64,000 bases of DNA from Phorcus lineatus (GCA_921293015.1 OV121092.1:32433764-32497763); one strand, 5' to 3'. Shown: positions 1 through 14,396, counted from the first letter of the stretch. Made by a program: numbers and translations. The notes: a model not told the origin generated them from the letters alone.

Positions 1-2079
1 GTGTTAATGATCAGATTTTGTTCGTGAAGAATAATTAGTTCAGTTTAGTTGCCTTACAAAAATGAGACTATGACTTTAAGAGTTTCTTATTTCTTCATTC
101 ATTAATTAATTAATCAAACTTTCGGCATTTTTTTCATTAATATTTTTAGACGTTTTCCGGCTGTACTACCAGTATTATCCTACAGTATATGAAACTATAT
201 TTTTCCAATCCTTACTTATAAAAATGTCGGTTGAATTGACTTTTGTGAAATGAAGTGGAGATTTCATTCTTTCAAATTGTAAAATTCAATATTGATGGAA
301 AAGAGGGGCCTTCCAGCATATATGGCAACTTTGTGATGAAAGATTTATGTAATTAATGGGCCATTTGCTTGGAGTGCATAAATATTTCCCTATGGTTAGT
401 GACGTTTAACTCTTCATCTGATCAAATATAATTAAAAAATCTAGTCACTTTGTAGTTAGCAAAAAAATACAGAATTCACCCATCGAGGGAATATATTAAT
501 GCCAATGACTCCACCCGTAAGAGGAAATGTTTTGTCCGACCGATTGTAGAAGAACTTTTCATCTAATTCTTTTCAAATTCGGAATAAAATCATTTGTAAG
601 AAGGTTATAAGAGTATTAGTGTATTGTATTCATATTTCAGATCATTGTGAAATTTATATTCAAGACTGAAATATAATTCATTTTAATAACAGAAATGATG
701 CAAATAAGATTTGATTTTACTACTGATAATTGTCAGGGTTAAGATCAACTATAGATCATCTATCTTTTTTACTTTTACTTTAGTTTTTATTTTAATATAA
801 CTTTATTTGAATTAATATGGAAAAGTTTGATATTGTATAAAGAAATAGTTCAAAGGTGTTGCTTTGCAAACTTAGATTAGTCAAAATAATCGTGCTTTCG
901 ACATTGATGTTTGTCATGGGATAAGCTGTTATATGTATTTATATGATTAAAAATGTAAATATTTTGCTTGTTTATACCAGAATGAGTCCTACAATCACAA
1001 CTGTCTTTCTTGTAAAGTAATTATCTTAGAAACTATACTTCACCTTTTAACCGGAAGTCATAAAGGAGTTCAATCTGCCTGTCATGTAAGTTATGATGAT
1101 CCTGAGGCAAAATCGTTTTTTAAAACGCATAAAAAAGGGAATAAACCATTGAATATGTATCGCAACACAATGTAGTTTTTCAATCTTTCTATGAAAATAC
1201 GTGCTTATTTATCATTTGAATCATATTTTAATCACCTATGATGTTGCTTATTCAGAGATCTCATTAATCGTGAATTGGTTGACACGTTCGTCTGTTTTTT
1301 TTATCTTGAACAAAGTCATAATGTGAGTTCACTTTATGTCATACGTAGAGGCAAATATAATTCACTTACTTCAGTTAACATAACCAGAGCGCAAAATGAG
1401 TGAAAAGTTTATTCCTGATCATGAATAAAACACATTCAACAAAATAAGGAATTAGTGTGAATCTACACTTGAGCAAACCTTATAAGACACACAGACTATT
1501 GAACGCAACTTATATGCATCAACAGAGCTCCAATAATATCCTGTTATGCATCAAGCTAAATATAACGTATTGTAAAGCTATTTACAATATATAACCAGCC
1601 AATGCTATTAATGATATTTGACGATACAGATATTTGACGGAAGAAACTTATCACAATATCCAATTCAGATACGATTCTATACGATACGGCCAAGATACAT
1701 TATTGTTAGGGATTTTTAATTTTTGAGGCCAAATAAACAATTTTAAGGTCAACGTTACGTATCAAGATACATGTAGCGCATTATATATGGTCTTCTGATT
1801 GACACAATCACTCTCTCGTGAGTTTACCCCTTGAGCAATATGTTAATGTGACATAATCTCTTTTGTTTTGAATAGCTATTCCAACAAGGAAGTACCATGA
1901 TGATTAGCATAATTTACAATATATCATTGTACATTGTACGTATATTTTGTTATAAAAACGCTTGTAACGCGATGTTAACGATCATATCGTTTCATCCCTG
2001 ATGAGTCAATACTATTGACGAAATACTAGTATCGGATTAAAATGATTCTGCAAACGACTATGTTAAGTATGTTATATTT

Positions 2080-2082
<3 letters not shown>
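1..2082. other. No gene seen; AT-rich intergenic or intronic DNA
   Basis: I see no open frame above noise, no paired splice-site and coding pattern, and no recognisable repeat in this stretch. It is AT-rich with frequent stops in all frames. It could be intron or intergenic DNA. Confidence 0.5.

Positions 2083-2110
<28 letters not shown>
2083..2110. repeat. (AT)n microsatellite
   Basis: A perfect run of about 14 AT dinucleotides follows a short T/A-rich lead-in. It is a simple sequence repeat with no associated gene. Confidence 0.95.
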
Positions 2111-2117
<7 letters not shown>

Positions 2118-3989
2118 TTTAAAGGGTCTTATAACATCTTTGAGGTATAAACACATTCATTCGTTTTGTAGTTTTTGCAGGATCCATCTATTCGTAATTA
2201 TGCATACATTTACATCCTTACATGTGTACTTCATTCCAAGTAAAAAAACAACAACTTCAGTCTACACTCAGTTTTGAAAAGCTCTTCCCACAAAAGCTAC
2301 TCCAATCAATTATTCCCACATAAAAATGACTCGAGTGAAATGGCAATTAATCACTTTAAGGAACCCCTCGATTTTTATTCTACCCGATCAACAAAACCCA
2401 CAGAATATCCCACTAGATAGAAAATAACCTGATAAATGCTTTGCTTCACTCTTTCTCTGTCTCTTATTTTACTGAAAGGTATTTTACTAAAGGAACATCA
2501 AAACTTAAGAATTACAATAATAAATCGTCACTCAAGTGAATACGCAATGGTTGAGATACAATCTATTAAAGAGAAAGACATTTAAGATTCACTGTCATAC
2601 CTAACAGATCACAGGTGATTAGATTTAGATGTAAACAGATGCTGATTTGTCAACTATTTTCAAGCTACAATGTCGGGCCCAAGAAATGATTTTATCAAAA
2701 CAACATCATTAGTGGCTGGATTTCCTGCGTTTCCAAGCTAATAACCTTGAAAGGGCCTTGATATATCCATTGTATTGGAATGAATGTGTAATAATGGTAT
2801 GCAAGATAAGACAAGTCACGTTATCTTTCCTTTTGTACTCGACAAAATTAGTAAGGGATATTTTTAGTTTTATTATTCATTTTACATTATATGGTTAAAA
2901 AGGAATGTATCGTTATTCAAAATTTCCAAATTTGCTTGTATCCGTATCCGTTTTTTGTTTAGTATTTAAGTCCTGTAGGTTTGTCTTTGAGAATGTATCA
3001 TATTTTTTATAGATACTGTACCTAAAGGTTTGCTATATGTTTTGTTAAATTTCGACGCCAGTCAGATAATCTTCAAGTACAAAGACAATGTTACAATATT
3101 AGTGTAAATAATTCAACTTGAACACCATATTGTTTACATATCATTCTCATCAATTAACCAGTCCTTGTTTTATACTAAAAAGGCTACAGGCCCATAGTAC
3201 ATAAATATACTACAGTTATATACATATATAAATACGATGGCACCCCATTATGACAACTTCAAATATGTCTACACGTTATACAAACACATAACCAGTGTAG
3301 CATGAAATACCTGTCCCCTTTTATACAAAATGGACTAAACCACAAGTGCTGATGAAACAATTTTATTTTTTCAATATCATAACAGATAAGAATGTCATGA
3401 GACATAAATATATGAACCACAATTACTACCAGTGACAATGTCAATTTGAAACAGCTTCTATAGGTTCTGTAAATGTGAGTGCCGCCTTAGTCCCGATATT
3501 ACCATAAGATGTAGATATTTTCTTGATAACTGTGCTCGACACATATCAAATATGTTACTATGTTACTAAATTTGTTAATTTTGTATCTAAAGAGTTGGTG
3601 CAGGACTTGATCCGTAACTTTTTTGTAGCAAATAAAAATCTTCTATTCAGCCATAATTAATGGCTAATTTAAAAGGTATAACAAATTCAACATAAAATAT
3701 TTTATTATACATTGACAGTTTACCTTCTAATGTGATTGAAAGCTTTAATGTTATATAACCACCTACTCCAAAGCCACAAACAATAACTAATCGACAACCT
3801 TTACATGTTTAATGGTAGCTAACTACATACATGAATGTGTCAGCGTACGCGTGTAAGCAAACTGCATGAGAGTCAGATGAGTCCATTTCGAGGTAGGTAA
3901 GCAGTGACCTTGAGTTAACAAACGGGAATAACGCAGTCATTCTTGGGAGAGTTAATATGGGAGTATTCCAGTAGTCCTATAGATATACA

Positions 3990-4026
<37 letters not shown>

Positions 4027-5240
4027 TTAAAATTATTTCATATCGACTGCTTTCAGTCGATAGATCATGAGAAGCTCATTAAAATCTTGCTCATGACGGC
4101 TTTGCAGAACTGAGTTTTGAAGTTTGAATTACAAAACATTTATTGGACAAAGAAACATTTTGAACCATGTTTGAAGATACATAATATTATGTAGTTATTG
4201 AATAAATGAATGATGTATGCTACTCTACATATTGTTAATTCTAAACGTTTCCAAAACCTTTTGATACAACAATGATACTTATAAACACATGAGTCGGATA
4301 TCTGCCAAATTTACTATCTGCCGGTGGATCAATTTTTAGTAATAAAGGCGTGATGATGACAGTATTCTTTAACACCAACATATTTCTTGCATAAATACAT
4401 TAATATACTCCTTCAATTTTTCGAAAATTAGTTAATTTTCAAATTTCTGCAACATTAGTCAAAATTTGGTTATTTCTAGAACCAATTTTGATTAAAAAGG
4501 TTCTGTAATTAATACCTCCTTGTGAACTCATTTTCTTTAAGATACCAATAAGTGCTTTTTTTGCTTGAAGCTGAACATATTTGTCATGTTTGGTCAACTA
4601 TTTTCCATTTGTAAAATACAAGCTCATTGTTTATAATAACTAAAAGTAATCTCATATGTCCATATTTGAGCATCTAAGAAAGCTCTATGTACCTTCATAT
4701 CATATTTATAATCCTATAAGTTCGAACTCTGTAAGTTAATAGTGTGTAAAGATTTATCATTGAACAAAAAACGTTGCCATCTTTTTAAAGACAAAAACAG
4801 ATGTTAAATGATCGAAATGCAATTGCACAATATATCAAACAACTATTTTCATGAAGTAGCCAGGGCCATGAGGCCTGTTTGTCTCTTTGTCTGCCATGGC
4901 CACATTTTGTTTCGACAAGATATTGACCTATTGGATGTAATCTTACCTAATCCAAGATGTAAATTGAATACATTAACATTCTTTAACGAAAAGGTAATTC
5001 AATACCACTACAACTAATCAGAGAGTTTAATTCTAACCCTTGGGATGTCAACCAGTCGTTAACTCCTGCCCTAATACTCTGTGAAATGTCGGATAGCCTT
5101 GATGGCTTTTCTGGTAAGCCATTTGTTATCTGAAGATCCGAACCAAGGATAACCATACTTCCCGAGTGTGTATGCTATTGTAACAGAGTGAAACTGATAG
5201 TTTTATAGGCCAAGGGTTGACGTTGGATTTAGTTTTTGTT
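2111..5240. other. No gene seen; contains (TACA)n at 3986-4020
   Basis: There is no supportable coding region. The only structure I can point to is a TACA tetranucleotide run of eight or nine units at about 3986-4020, followed directly by a short TA run. The short open frames (for example 3259-3444 minus and 4808-5017 plus) are at the length expected by chance in DNA of this composition and resemble nothing I know. Confidence 0.5.
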
Positions 5241-5244
5241 TTTG

Positions 5245-6255
5245 TTTTGTTTTACATTTTCATCATGAAATAGATATTTGAGGACAATGAATCCCAAAAC
5301 ATTTCCATCATTTAGTTTACATTCGATTCTTGAAGCGGGATGAGTTACTTTTGAGGCAATACTACATGCATAATGTTAAAAGGGCTATAGGGCTAAAGCT
5401 TCACCCAAAAGTACCTCTCAGCGATACGCCCTTGAAGTTAACACTTTTCTTTAAAGATATTTCAGTGGCATATTAAAAAACTACTATATATACATATGAT
5501 TAAAATACCATTTCAACTGTATAGATAATATCACGTTACTTTTGTGCTACACCTATTTCCGAAAGAAAAAATTGTTAAGACAAGATATTGTGGTTTAAAC
5601 ATATTTGTATTTCATAAAATGAAATAAGGATTGGTGAACAAGCCTTGAGGCTTATTTGAACACCGCTCCTTAAATACAACAAAAAAGCTGGACACAAAAA
5701 CGGAAAATATAACTAATGAAAACACCATCTTTGTAATAAAATGCAAATGTGAATAAAGATTGTTGGTGACATTGGATTTATTTTTTTTTTACATTTTCAT
5801 CATGATAAAGATATGTGGGGAAAATGAATCCCAATAAAGTTTCCATCATTTAGTTTACTTTCGATTCTTGAAGCGGGATGAGTCACTTTGGAGGCAATGC
5901 TATAGGGCTACAGCTTCCCCAAAATGTACCTCTATAATGAATGTCATAATATCACGTCGTTTCAAAACCAAAACGTTTTCACGTCAGTCCAGATAATATC
6001 TCAGCGATACGCCGCTGAAGTTAACAGTTACTTCTCAGGCAATTCTAAAACCAAAATGTTAAAAGGGCTATAGGGCTAAAGCTTCACTGAAAAGTACCTT
6101 TCAGCAATACGCCGCTGAAGTTAACACTTTTCACTAAAAATAATTCAGTGGCACATTAAAAAACTACTATATATACATATCATTAAAATACCATTTCAAC
6201 TGTAAAGATAATATCACTTTACTTTTGTGCTACACATATTTTCGAAAGAAACAGT
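5245..6255. repeat. Local direct duplication, about 320-470 bp units
   Basis: The block at about 5245-5575 recurs at about 5784-6255. Shared landmarks are ACATTTTCATCATGA, TTCGATTCTTGAAGCGGGATGA, GGGCTATAGGGCTAAAGCTTCAC, CAGCGATACGCC and CTACTATATATACATAT. The second copy carries about 130 extra bases near 5935-6035, itself containing another partial copy of the CAGCGATACGCC-GCTGAAGTTAAC segment. The order and orientation of all landmarks is the same in both copies, so this is a tandem duplication with later internal rearrangement. No coding potential is visible in either copy. Confidence 0.8.
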
Positions 6256-6433
6256 TGAGTGAGTTGAGTGTCAAGGTCAAAGTAACCGTAGTGCGACAGA
6301 AAGAAGGAGAAAGAACAGAAAGTTGATGGTAAAAGAAAGGGATAAGGTAAAAGCATTCAGGTTATTGACAGGTTTTCTTATCATTATTATCGTTTTATTA
6401 TTGCCATTATTACTATTATCATTATTCTTAGTT

Positions 6434-6475
<42 letters not shown>
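6434..6475. repeat. (TAG)n trinucleotide microsatellite
   Basis: About 14 TAG/GTA units in a row. Read on the minus strand it gives a poly-threonine open frame, which I treat as an artefact of the repeat. Confidence 0.95.
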
Positions 6476-6555
6476 TCACCATCATTATTATTATCATAGT
6501 ATTTACTCTCAGTTAAAACAAATTTAAAAACAAAAATAAAAATCAATAACGACCC

Positions 6556-7534
6556 CTGGTGTTATAACCCCGGAAACATCCCTGTCCATCAATCCACAAT
6601 TTCCAATCTTAGTAAGTAATAATTTGCGTAGAATACATTCCACCTAAAACTCAAGTCAAAACAAATCGTTTTAAAGGATATTATTAATTATTCTTCAATT
6701 TCCCGAAAATTTGCATGTGATTATTGTTAGGAGATATCATTAAAATAGATTTTTTTTAAACTTGATGTTAAATTTCCGACTGAATACTCGTTGTATGCAA
6801 ACCCCAAGGCATTTGAAACTATACAAGTGGCGCAAGTCCAACCAGTTTAGTATTAGTCTTATCGGGTAATCATCAAAAAATGTGCAAAAGGAAAAAAGTG
6901 GAAATAATGCTCCACATCTTCCCCTATGCCTTCTAAATTAGTTGTAACTGTCATAAAACACTTAATTAGAATCACTGGCGTACACCACATTGCCATATCG
7001 GCGACATCGTGTGGAAAGTAAATATATATTTTTTACTTACCAAAACTATTTCTTGAAACGTAAAACACAAACTTACGAGAACAGTATGGAAACGCTTGCT
7101 ATGTTGTGAAATGGCATATGGTTATACAGGATGGATACCTTAGATATAGTCAAAAATAAGGATTGGACTGACCCGGAACTTCACTTCTTTATCCGGTATA
7201 TTGGTAAGTCAAGATGAAATTGCATCTAATGAAAAGGCTGTGTATACCAGAATGTGTCCAAGGGTTAAAAACTTGATACTTGAACTTCACGATGAATCAA
7301 ACACCGATTTACTCAGTCATGCTTGCAAAGAAATATGGCAATTCTTACACAGAGTGAATATAATCAACATAAAATGACAGTACTTTTTAACCTCTATTAA
7401 ATGCATCATATTGGAGAGGATCTAAAGGTCAAATGGATAGTGGAGATCTATTCAAGGGTTTGCAACCCTTTAATGAGACCCCGGGCAAACTACGAAATGA
7501 TCACCACGTCAAATTCGAAGAGAACCTTCGTTTA
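6556..7534. other. No gene seen
   Basis: AT-rich sequence without open frames above noise, tandem structure or recognisable element ends. Confidence 0.45.
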
Positions 7535-7845
7535 CAGATATTGGCCGAACAGTACCAAACTTAGATAGAACTTGATAATATTAAATTAACATATGTTGCC
7601 ATAGCAGTACCAAACATGATAAAAAATGAGAATGTTAAATTCACAGATGTTGGCCAAACAGTAACAAACATAATTAGAACCTGAGGTTATTTAATTAACA
7701 TATGTTTCCCGAGCAGTACCTTACATGGTTAGCAGACGAAAATATAAAATTATCAGATGCTGCCCTAACAGCACAATACAAAATTAGAAAATGAGAATGT
7801 TGAATAAACAGATGTTGGCCAAACAGTACCAAACTTAGTTAGAAC
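7535..7845. repeat. Degenerate minisatellite, about 60-bp unit, five to six copies
   Basis: Motifs such as CAGATGTTGGCCAAACAGTA followed by CCAAACTTAGTTAGAAC recur about every 57-63 bases (near 7535, 7590, 7655, 7715, 7760 and 7819). Some units carry ATATGTTGCC or ATATGTTTCC in place of AGATGTTGGCC. The divergence between units says the array is old. No gene is attached. Confidence 0.75.
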
Positions 7846-9015
7846 ATTATTATATCAAATGTTGTGTTATCTAACTTTGTTTTGGTTGCCCTGCCAAATA
7901 GGGTGGTTGTATTGTTAACTGTTCACCAAGTAGAATCTATGCTTCGTATATACTTCTATTTAAATAACAACTAAATGAAACATTCTAATTTTAAATTCAA
8001 ACGTCGTTTAGGATATGTTTATTGATGAACTAACTTTGAAGTTAAGGATTTAGATTAATAGCACAATCGAGCATCCTTTATCGTTACATCAATTAAGTTC
8101 TACGAATAGTTTAAAAGCATTTCATACACTTGTATTCCTACGGAGTAATTTCTAACAATGGACTGATTTATGAGCGGAAAATTGACATTTTATTCAAATT
8201 ATTCATTGCCTAAAATATTAAAAGGAAGCGTTCATGTATTTTGTAATGCACTGCCTACGATACTAAATATCCAGCTTGATTTGTTTTCATTGTATTAACT
8301 TATGTATTAAGCTTTACTGTGTTTGTTCCTGAATACCATTCCAATATGCTCAAGGAACATTGACCTTTTGGTCAACTTTACTTTTGGTTACTAATTGAAA
8401 ACAAATATTAAAAAAATAGTAATTCACTGCATTACCAGTTAACATTTGAACGAACAAGATCCTATGTCAATGGTTTCGGATTAGAATATTCAGTAAATGT
8501 TTTATGGATATTGCCTAAACAAGCCCATATTTTCGTCAGATTCGGAACAAAGCAGCCATCTCTTGCGTTAAGATAACATTTGACATCTGTGCAAGGATTA
8601 TCCTCAAACAGCTTAGAAGTTCCTTTAAACTTAACAATAGGACTTTTTTAAGGCCAATATACTACGATGACCTTGAATCTATTCTAAAAAGAATTTACAA
8701 AGATAAAGTTTGGTACAAAATTATAACTGTATTTCGCTAGAGCAAAGATAGAGGTAGCAGTTTAACAAATAAAGGGGGATAATTCAATATACAAAGTATC
8801 CTGTGTTATGAGTGTGTGATTGTTTATAAGTTTAATGTTGTATAACATTGTTGTATTGTTTAGTGGGTCACACTTACACTTGTTTTGATAGTCCTAGCTG
8901 GCAGTGTCTAGAATCATCTATTCTAGAAGGTTCTATCTATTTCTTCATTGCTTGAGTTGGACACTTCTGATTGGAGTTTGTCGTGGAACTTTAAAGAACA
9001 TTCTGGAAGGTATCT

Positions 9016-9018
<3 letters not shown>

Positions 9019-9066
<48 letters not shown>
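9019..9066. repeat. (AT)n microsatellite, about 24 units
   Basis: A perfect AT run, longer than the one near 2.1 kb. Expected to be length-variable between individuals. Confidence 0.95.
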
Positions 9067-9070
<4 letters not shown>

Positions 9071-9670
9071 TAGGCTGGCATTGGAACTCTTACTCATCTC
9101 GCTTCTTACAGTCAACTTTGCGATCATTTGCCGTGCCACTGTTTTGGATACCTTTACAAGCAGGATTCATCTATCTCCTATCAAGACCCACTGACTGTTT
9201 TCTACATTCATCAGCTGTGTGATTCATAAGGACTGGTGAATATATTTAGTTACCTCATTTGTGTGACTCATTTGATATTGTATTATAGTTTGTATTAGCT
9301 TGATATTGTAATCTTAAACACTTGTTTATTATTTGAATGATTAAATTGTAATTAATATACAATTGTCTTGTTATATTTTGCTGGTTTGACTGGGGACATT
9401 TTCCTATTACAAATTCATTCGAAACACCTGATAAAATGTCCAAGGTATGATACGGTATGGAGGATGGGAGATGATTGCTTGGATGACCAACATGGTAAAT
9501 TACGTCATTGGTTGATATCCCCTTCTTGAAATCAACTCCATAACGACACGTCATCATAAAGCATCAAAAACAGCAACACTGATAATAAAAGTCTTAATTA
9601 CAATTAAGCCAGCTGCGACACCAGTAGGATGTCTGAATCTTTCAGAAACCTTCAAAAGCAAATATTTGCA

Positions 9671-9735
9671 TGAATCGGAAGAACATAATTGAATTCAATA
9701 TTAGAATCGGAAGGACATAATTGAATTCAATATTA
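9671..9735. repeat. Short tandem duplication, about 35-bp period
   Basis: GAATCGGAAGAACATAATTG with its following GAATTCAATATTA is repeated once, with AGAA changed to AGGA. This is a small recent tandem duplication. Confidence 0.85.
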
Positions 9736-9739
9736 CAAG

Positions 9740-12700
9740 TGGTAACTCTAGAAAAAAAATTTCGTTTCTGTAAAAGAAACACTTGTTGCAATATGTAGGA
9801 TATCATTTCAAACAGGGTGAATGATTAAGTGTTGATAAATCATTTCATTGTTTCATTTGTATTTTCGGCTATTTAGCTTTTCTTTTCACATACCATTATA
9901 ACTTTGATCATCATGCTCTTTGGCATTCACAAATATCTTTAATAATACTTGTAAAACAAGATAACAATCGTTCCATGATATTTTTCACCGTTTCCAGATC
10001 ATAAATTTATCTTTAAAACAAAGGATAGTAGAAATAAAATCCAAAATATTGATAACAAAACTAAATAGAAATGAAATTAAAATGCGGTGGGGGCACCCAT
10101 TTCAGCGTTTTAAGATTAAACAAGTAAAGCACTTTTAGTTCATCTTCTCCTTGTTTGTTAGTGAGGTCAATAAACATTGAAATACACGCTAAAAGTAAAT
10201 AAATCCAAGAATCTTAGTTTACAATTAGGATCCTACAATAGCTAACAAAAACAGTTGAGAACGTTATCTGACTGCTTATGTACAACAATGAAATAAACAC
10301 TTTTTCTAAAAGAAACTGCTGAATAACATGATGGAGGCGTCCAGAGTTGTAGAGAAATATGTTAGTGATGCAAATTTCACATTTCAGTACCTTGATCAAA
10401 TATATAATCATTCCCCGAACTAGGGATTTGGACAGATTTTGGTTTTATACATTGAACGTAACACGTAAGGTTTCTTTTATTGCAATTAAATTATTATTTC
10501 GCAAAGGACATTTGTTGAACTCTGCATTCCATTAAATATTCATGAACGAGATTGGTCAACAAGTCAAGAAGAATTTATGATTAGTTGGATTAGGGAAATG
10601 AACATGATAACATTGTTATGCAAGTTCAGTGTTATTACAGGTTGTCAAATCTTCTGAATATTTATCTGCAACATAATCATGGTTAGATGAAACATTCATG
10701 TTCCAATGATACATTCATGTTTCATAACTGTTGATTTTGACAGTTTGTATACCTAGGGTACCGATTTCGTTCTTGAAAACTCGTTTTTTTCTGTTTGGTC
10801 AAATTATGTTGTCAAATTTCAAATATGAGGTTTGTTTTTTTCTTGATCTTATTATGTAAACTTGAATAACGTGCAATAAGAGAGAAATGGTAATCAGATA
10901 TTTATGTTTAGGACATTGGGCACCCATGGTTTCGATTTTATCTAATATAATATTAAAAGTCTTTCCTTTGACAAACAACAAATAACAATACTTCACAAAC
11001 ATATCAGGACAAAGGGAAAAAATCTTATTTGCAATCAATATGATATAATAAATCAGAGGTTCTACAGGCATGGTGATTCTTAGATATGAGTTTAGGTTGT
11101 TCCTTCAGAAATCCACACCTTTCAGGAATTCCCATGCATAGTCGGAACATGGCAATATCAAATGTTTCATTTAGAATGCTGTGATTAATACGCAGAGATA
11201 TGATATTCAAACTATCCAGAACGCAAAACAGGAATTGTTCGTTCATTAAACTGTGCATTCATGATCTGGTTTGACTGGTTGATCACAGTGTTCTAAATCT
11301 TTACTTTGTACGTTTCTGAAATTTTACCAATATGCTACAGCAAACATTTGCCATTTGGTCTACCTGTTCTTAAATTCTTTTAAAATTAACGAAAACATAC
11401 AAAATATTTAAGCTGTACTTGAAACAAAAAAACTTGAACTATAAAAATTTCTATTTGTTTGTTTACGAGAGTATCCTATATATATTCGAAATATATTTCA
11501 AAACTCTTTTTCGTAAAAAAAATACATGAAAAGTTTCGTTTCCTAAATTAACATTTGAAGGGTTTTTTTTTTGCAAAAATGTCATTAAGAAATGTGTTCA
11601 GTAAAATTCAAGCGTAAAAGCTAACATAAAAGAGGCATTCACATTTTAAATGTTGTTAATCGATTGTGCAAAGATAAGTGGTTATCAGCTAGCCAGGAAT
11701 TAGTAGCAAACGTCTTTGTACGACCTATTGTAACTCTAGTATCACGATGTATATTTTCATGACGGTTGCACGTTGATGCGAGTTTTTGCCTTTAGGATTT
11801 GTTCCTGCAAAGCATTTTTGAAAAAAAGAGCTCAAGATGTGTTCGCATAGATTTACCACAAAGGCCAATAATCTTTACATCCGGATCAATCACTTGCGTC
11901 ATCGTGTTTTCACAAGTCATGCAGACTTCACATCACATTCTTGAGAGAAAAATCAACTTTCCTTCATGGGATTAATGTTAAGAAAACCAATTATTATAGC
12001 AAGTTCCAACTGTTTTTTGCCTACAATGGTGTTGTAAAGTCAAGAACTTAAGCCTTAGAAACTTGAGGGAAGTATTTCAGCGATGAATTACAATTGCGTG
12101 TGAAATAACATGTCTTACCGTCCGAAAAATTAATATTGTACAAACAATTTCACTCAGATGGTTGTCAAATTCGTCTGTAACAGTGTGGTGTTACGATGTA
12201 ACTAGCCCAACTAGATCCTGATTGTGTTCAGTCACATTTAGCAGAAAACCTTTCTTTCCACTTCTTTGGACTACACATACACTCGAAAATGGACCAACAG
12301 AGATAGTTGTTCCAGCATGATTATTGTTATTAACACGAAGCATGCTTTTCTTTTTTCAATAGTGTATTTCCGTATGTTCAGATGGGATGGGATTGGATAT
12401 TTTTCAAAAGAAATGTATGCAATCATCTGACATTGAATCATTTTTTAATAATATGAACAAAGAAAAATTGGTAAAAGAGTTTCACTGTATTTGACTTGAT
12501 AGCAAGAGTTATCCGATTAAGAGCATGACTTATGTCTGAAAAATTGCACTAGCCATCTGATTAGCTGAAAATGAAACTAATGAGAGCTTAGAGATAGTTT
12601 GCTTAAAATACCCTTCATGAACACGTAAGAGGCCTCTATAGTAGCATAACTCCTACTACATGCATACGAATCATATGAGTGTGAATCTTTCTATAAAAAG

Positions 12701-12740
12701 TCAAAGGGTTGATACTGTAAGGAGGATATAAAGAAGAATC
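9740..12740. other. No gene seen
   Basis: Three kilobases of AT-rich DNA. The longest open frames (90 aa at 10799-11071 minus and 77 aa at 11025-11258 minus) overlap each other, have low-complexity composition and match nothing I know. Confidence 0.45.
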
Positions 12741-12799
12741 CTTGTATGACCCCTGTATTTCAAGACAACACAGGTTAGTGTACCCTTGCTCAGAACAAC

Positions 12800-12995
12800 A
12801 GCACTACCAAATATCATCACACAGAACTCTAAAACCTGTTGTCTATCCCTCACTATGCCTTTCTTTCCATCTTTTTCCTCATCCTGTCGATCCCTTTCTC
12901 CCTGATCTGTCCACTCTCTTTTGGATGCTTGTCATCCACGTGTTTAATAACTGAAATATTGTTCAAAACATGTTAAACCCTAACTCACTCACACC
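12800..12995 (+). mobile_element. ACTC-tailed retroposon 3' end (copy 1)
   Basis: From about 12805 this matches 19800-19959. Both carry TCTAAAACCTGTT, TCCCTCACTATGCCTTTC or CTCTCACTATGCCTTTC, ATGCTTGTCATCCACG, ACTGAAATATTGTTCAAAA and end with AACTCACTCAC. The 4-base ACTC tail at one end only is typical of a SINE or a 5'-truncated LINE. From memory, similar ends are common in abalone and other mollusc sequences; I cannot search for them here. I did not find a convincing target duplication for this copy, so the left limit is approximate. Confidence 0.6.
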
Positions 12996-13229
12996 ACATT
13001 ACCTTTTTAACACTAACCAGATTATTCTTTAATTATTGTTCAACTACTGCCACCTCAAAAACTAGTACCCTGAAAATTAACCTTCCAAAAATCTTCATGG
13101 ATTCTAAAATCAAATATCATATATCAAACATTGAACACAATGTAACAATTCATGATTCTAGAAAAAACAAGTAAAGAAGTGAGCTCAGCTCACATACCCC
13201 CGCTTCAAACTATAGTCTGGCTTTCTTTG

Positions 13230-14335
13230 TTGGTCTTACCCTCAAAAAGCTCACTTAGGGATCATGGTTGATAAGTGTATTAAGTTTGTTGAAGCTAGCA
13301 TGTATAGTTTAGGAGATATGCTCAGGAAAAAGCACTTTGTCAGATAGTCATTGTTTTAGTAATGTTTCCATGTAAAACGCAAAAAATTAAAATAATTTTT
13401 TGGTCTTACCCTCAAGAGACGCACCAATATGGATAAGTGTATGAAGTTTGGTGATGATAGCATGTACGGTTTAGAAGATATACTCCGGACAAAGGACTTA
13501 GTCATAAATTCACTGTTTTAGTCATGTTTCCATGGAAAGCGCAAAAAAAATAAAAATCATTTGTTGGTCTAACCATCAAAAGGCACATCAATGGATCATG
13601 GTTGATAAGTGTATGAAGTTTGGTAAGGATAGCATGTAAAGTTATGAAGATATATCCGTACAAAGGACTTTGTCACTGTTTAAGTCATGTTTCCATGGAA
13701 ACCTCAAAAAATAAAAATCATTTGGTGGTCTAACCCTCAAAAGGCACATCTAGGGATCATGGTTGATAAGTGTATGAAGTTTGTTGAAGCTAGCATGTAT
13801 AGTTTAGGAGATACGCTCCGGACAAAGGACTTGGTCATAGAGTCACTGTTTTAGTCATGTTTCCATGGAAACCGCAAAAAATAAAAATCATTTGTTAGTC
13901 TAACCCTCAAAAGGCACATCTAGGGATCATGGTTGATAAGTGTATGAAGTTTGGTGAAGCTAGCATGTATAGTTTAGGAGATACGCTCCGGACAAAGGAC
14001 TTGGTCATAGAGTCACTGTTTTAGTCATGTTTCCATGGAAACCGCAAAAAATAAAAATCATTTGTTAGTCTAACCCTCAAAAGGCACATCTAGGGATCAT
14101 GGTTGATAAGTGTATGAAGTTTGGTGAAGCTAGCATGTATAGTTTAGGAGATATGCTCCGGACAAAGGACTTGGTCATAGAGTCACTGTTTTAGTCATGT
14201 TTCCATGGAAACTGCAAAAAATAAAAATCATTTGTTGGTCTAACCCTCAAAAGGCACATCTAGGGATCATGGTTGATAAGTGTATGAAGTTTGGTGAAGC
14301 TAGCATGTATAGTTTAGGAGATATGCTCCGGACAA
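13230..14335 (+). repeat. 170-bp tandem core repeat of the HINE-like element, seven units
   Basis: The landmark GGATCATGGTTGATAAGTGT appears near 13258, 13593, 13755, 13925, 14095 and 14265, with a version missing TCATGGT near 13423. Spacing is 170 bp in the last four intervals and 161-170 before. Each unit holds TTTAGTCATGTTTCCATGGAAA. The final unit breaks off in the microsatellite. Confidence 0.9.
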
Positions 14336-14344
14336 AGATTTGTG

Positions 14345-14396
14345 ACGGACGGACAGACAGACGGACAGACAGACAGACGGACAGACGGACGGACAG
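14345..14396. repeat. (ACGG/ACAG)n microsatellite
   Basis: Interspersed GACGGACAGACA-type tetranucleotides directly after the last core repeat and before the 3' hairpin of the HINE-like element. It is the diagnostic middle part of pearl-type elements. Confidence 0.9.

Noticed and set aside
6277..6546. 89-codon minus-strand frame rich in Thr
   Set aside because: It is the translation of a TAG/CTA microsatellite.
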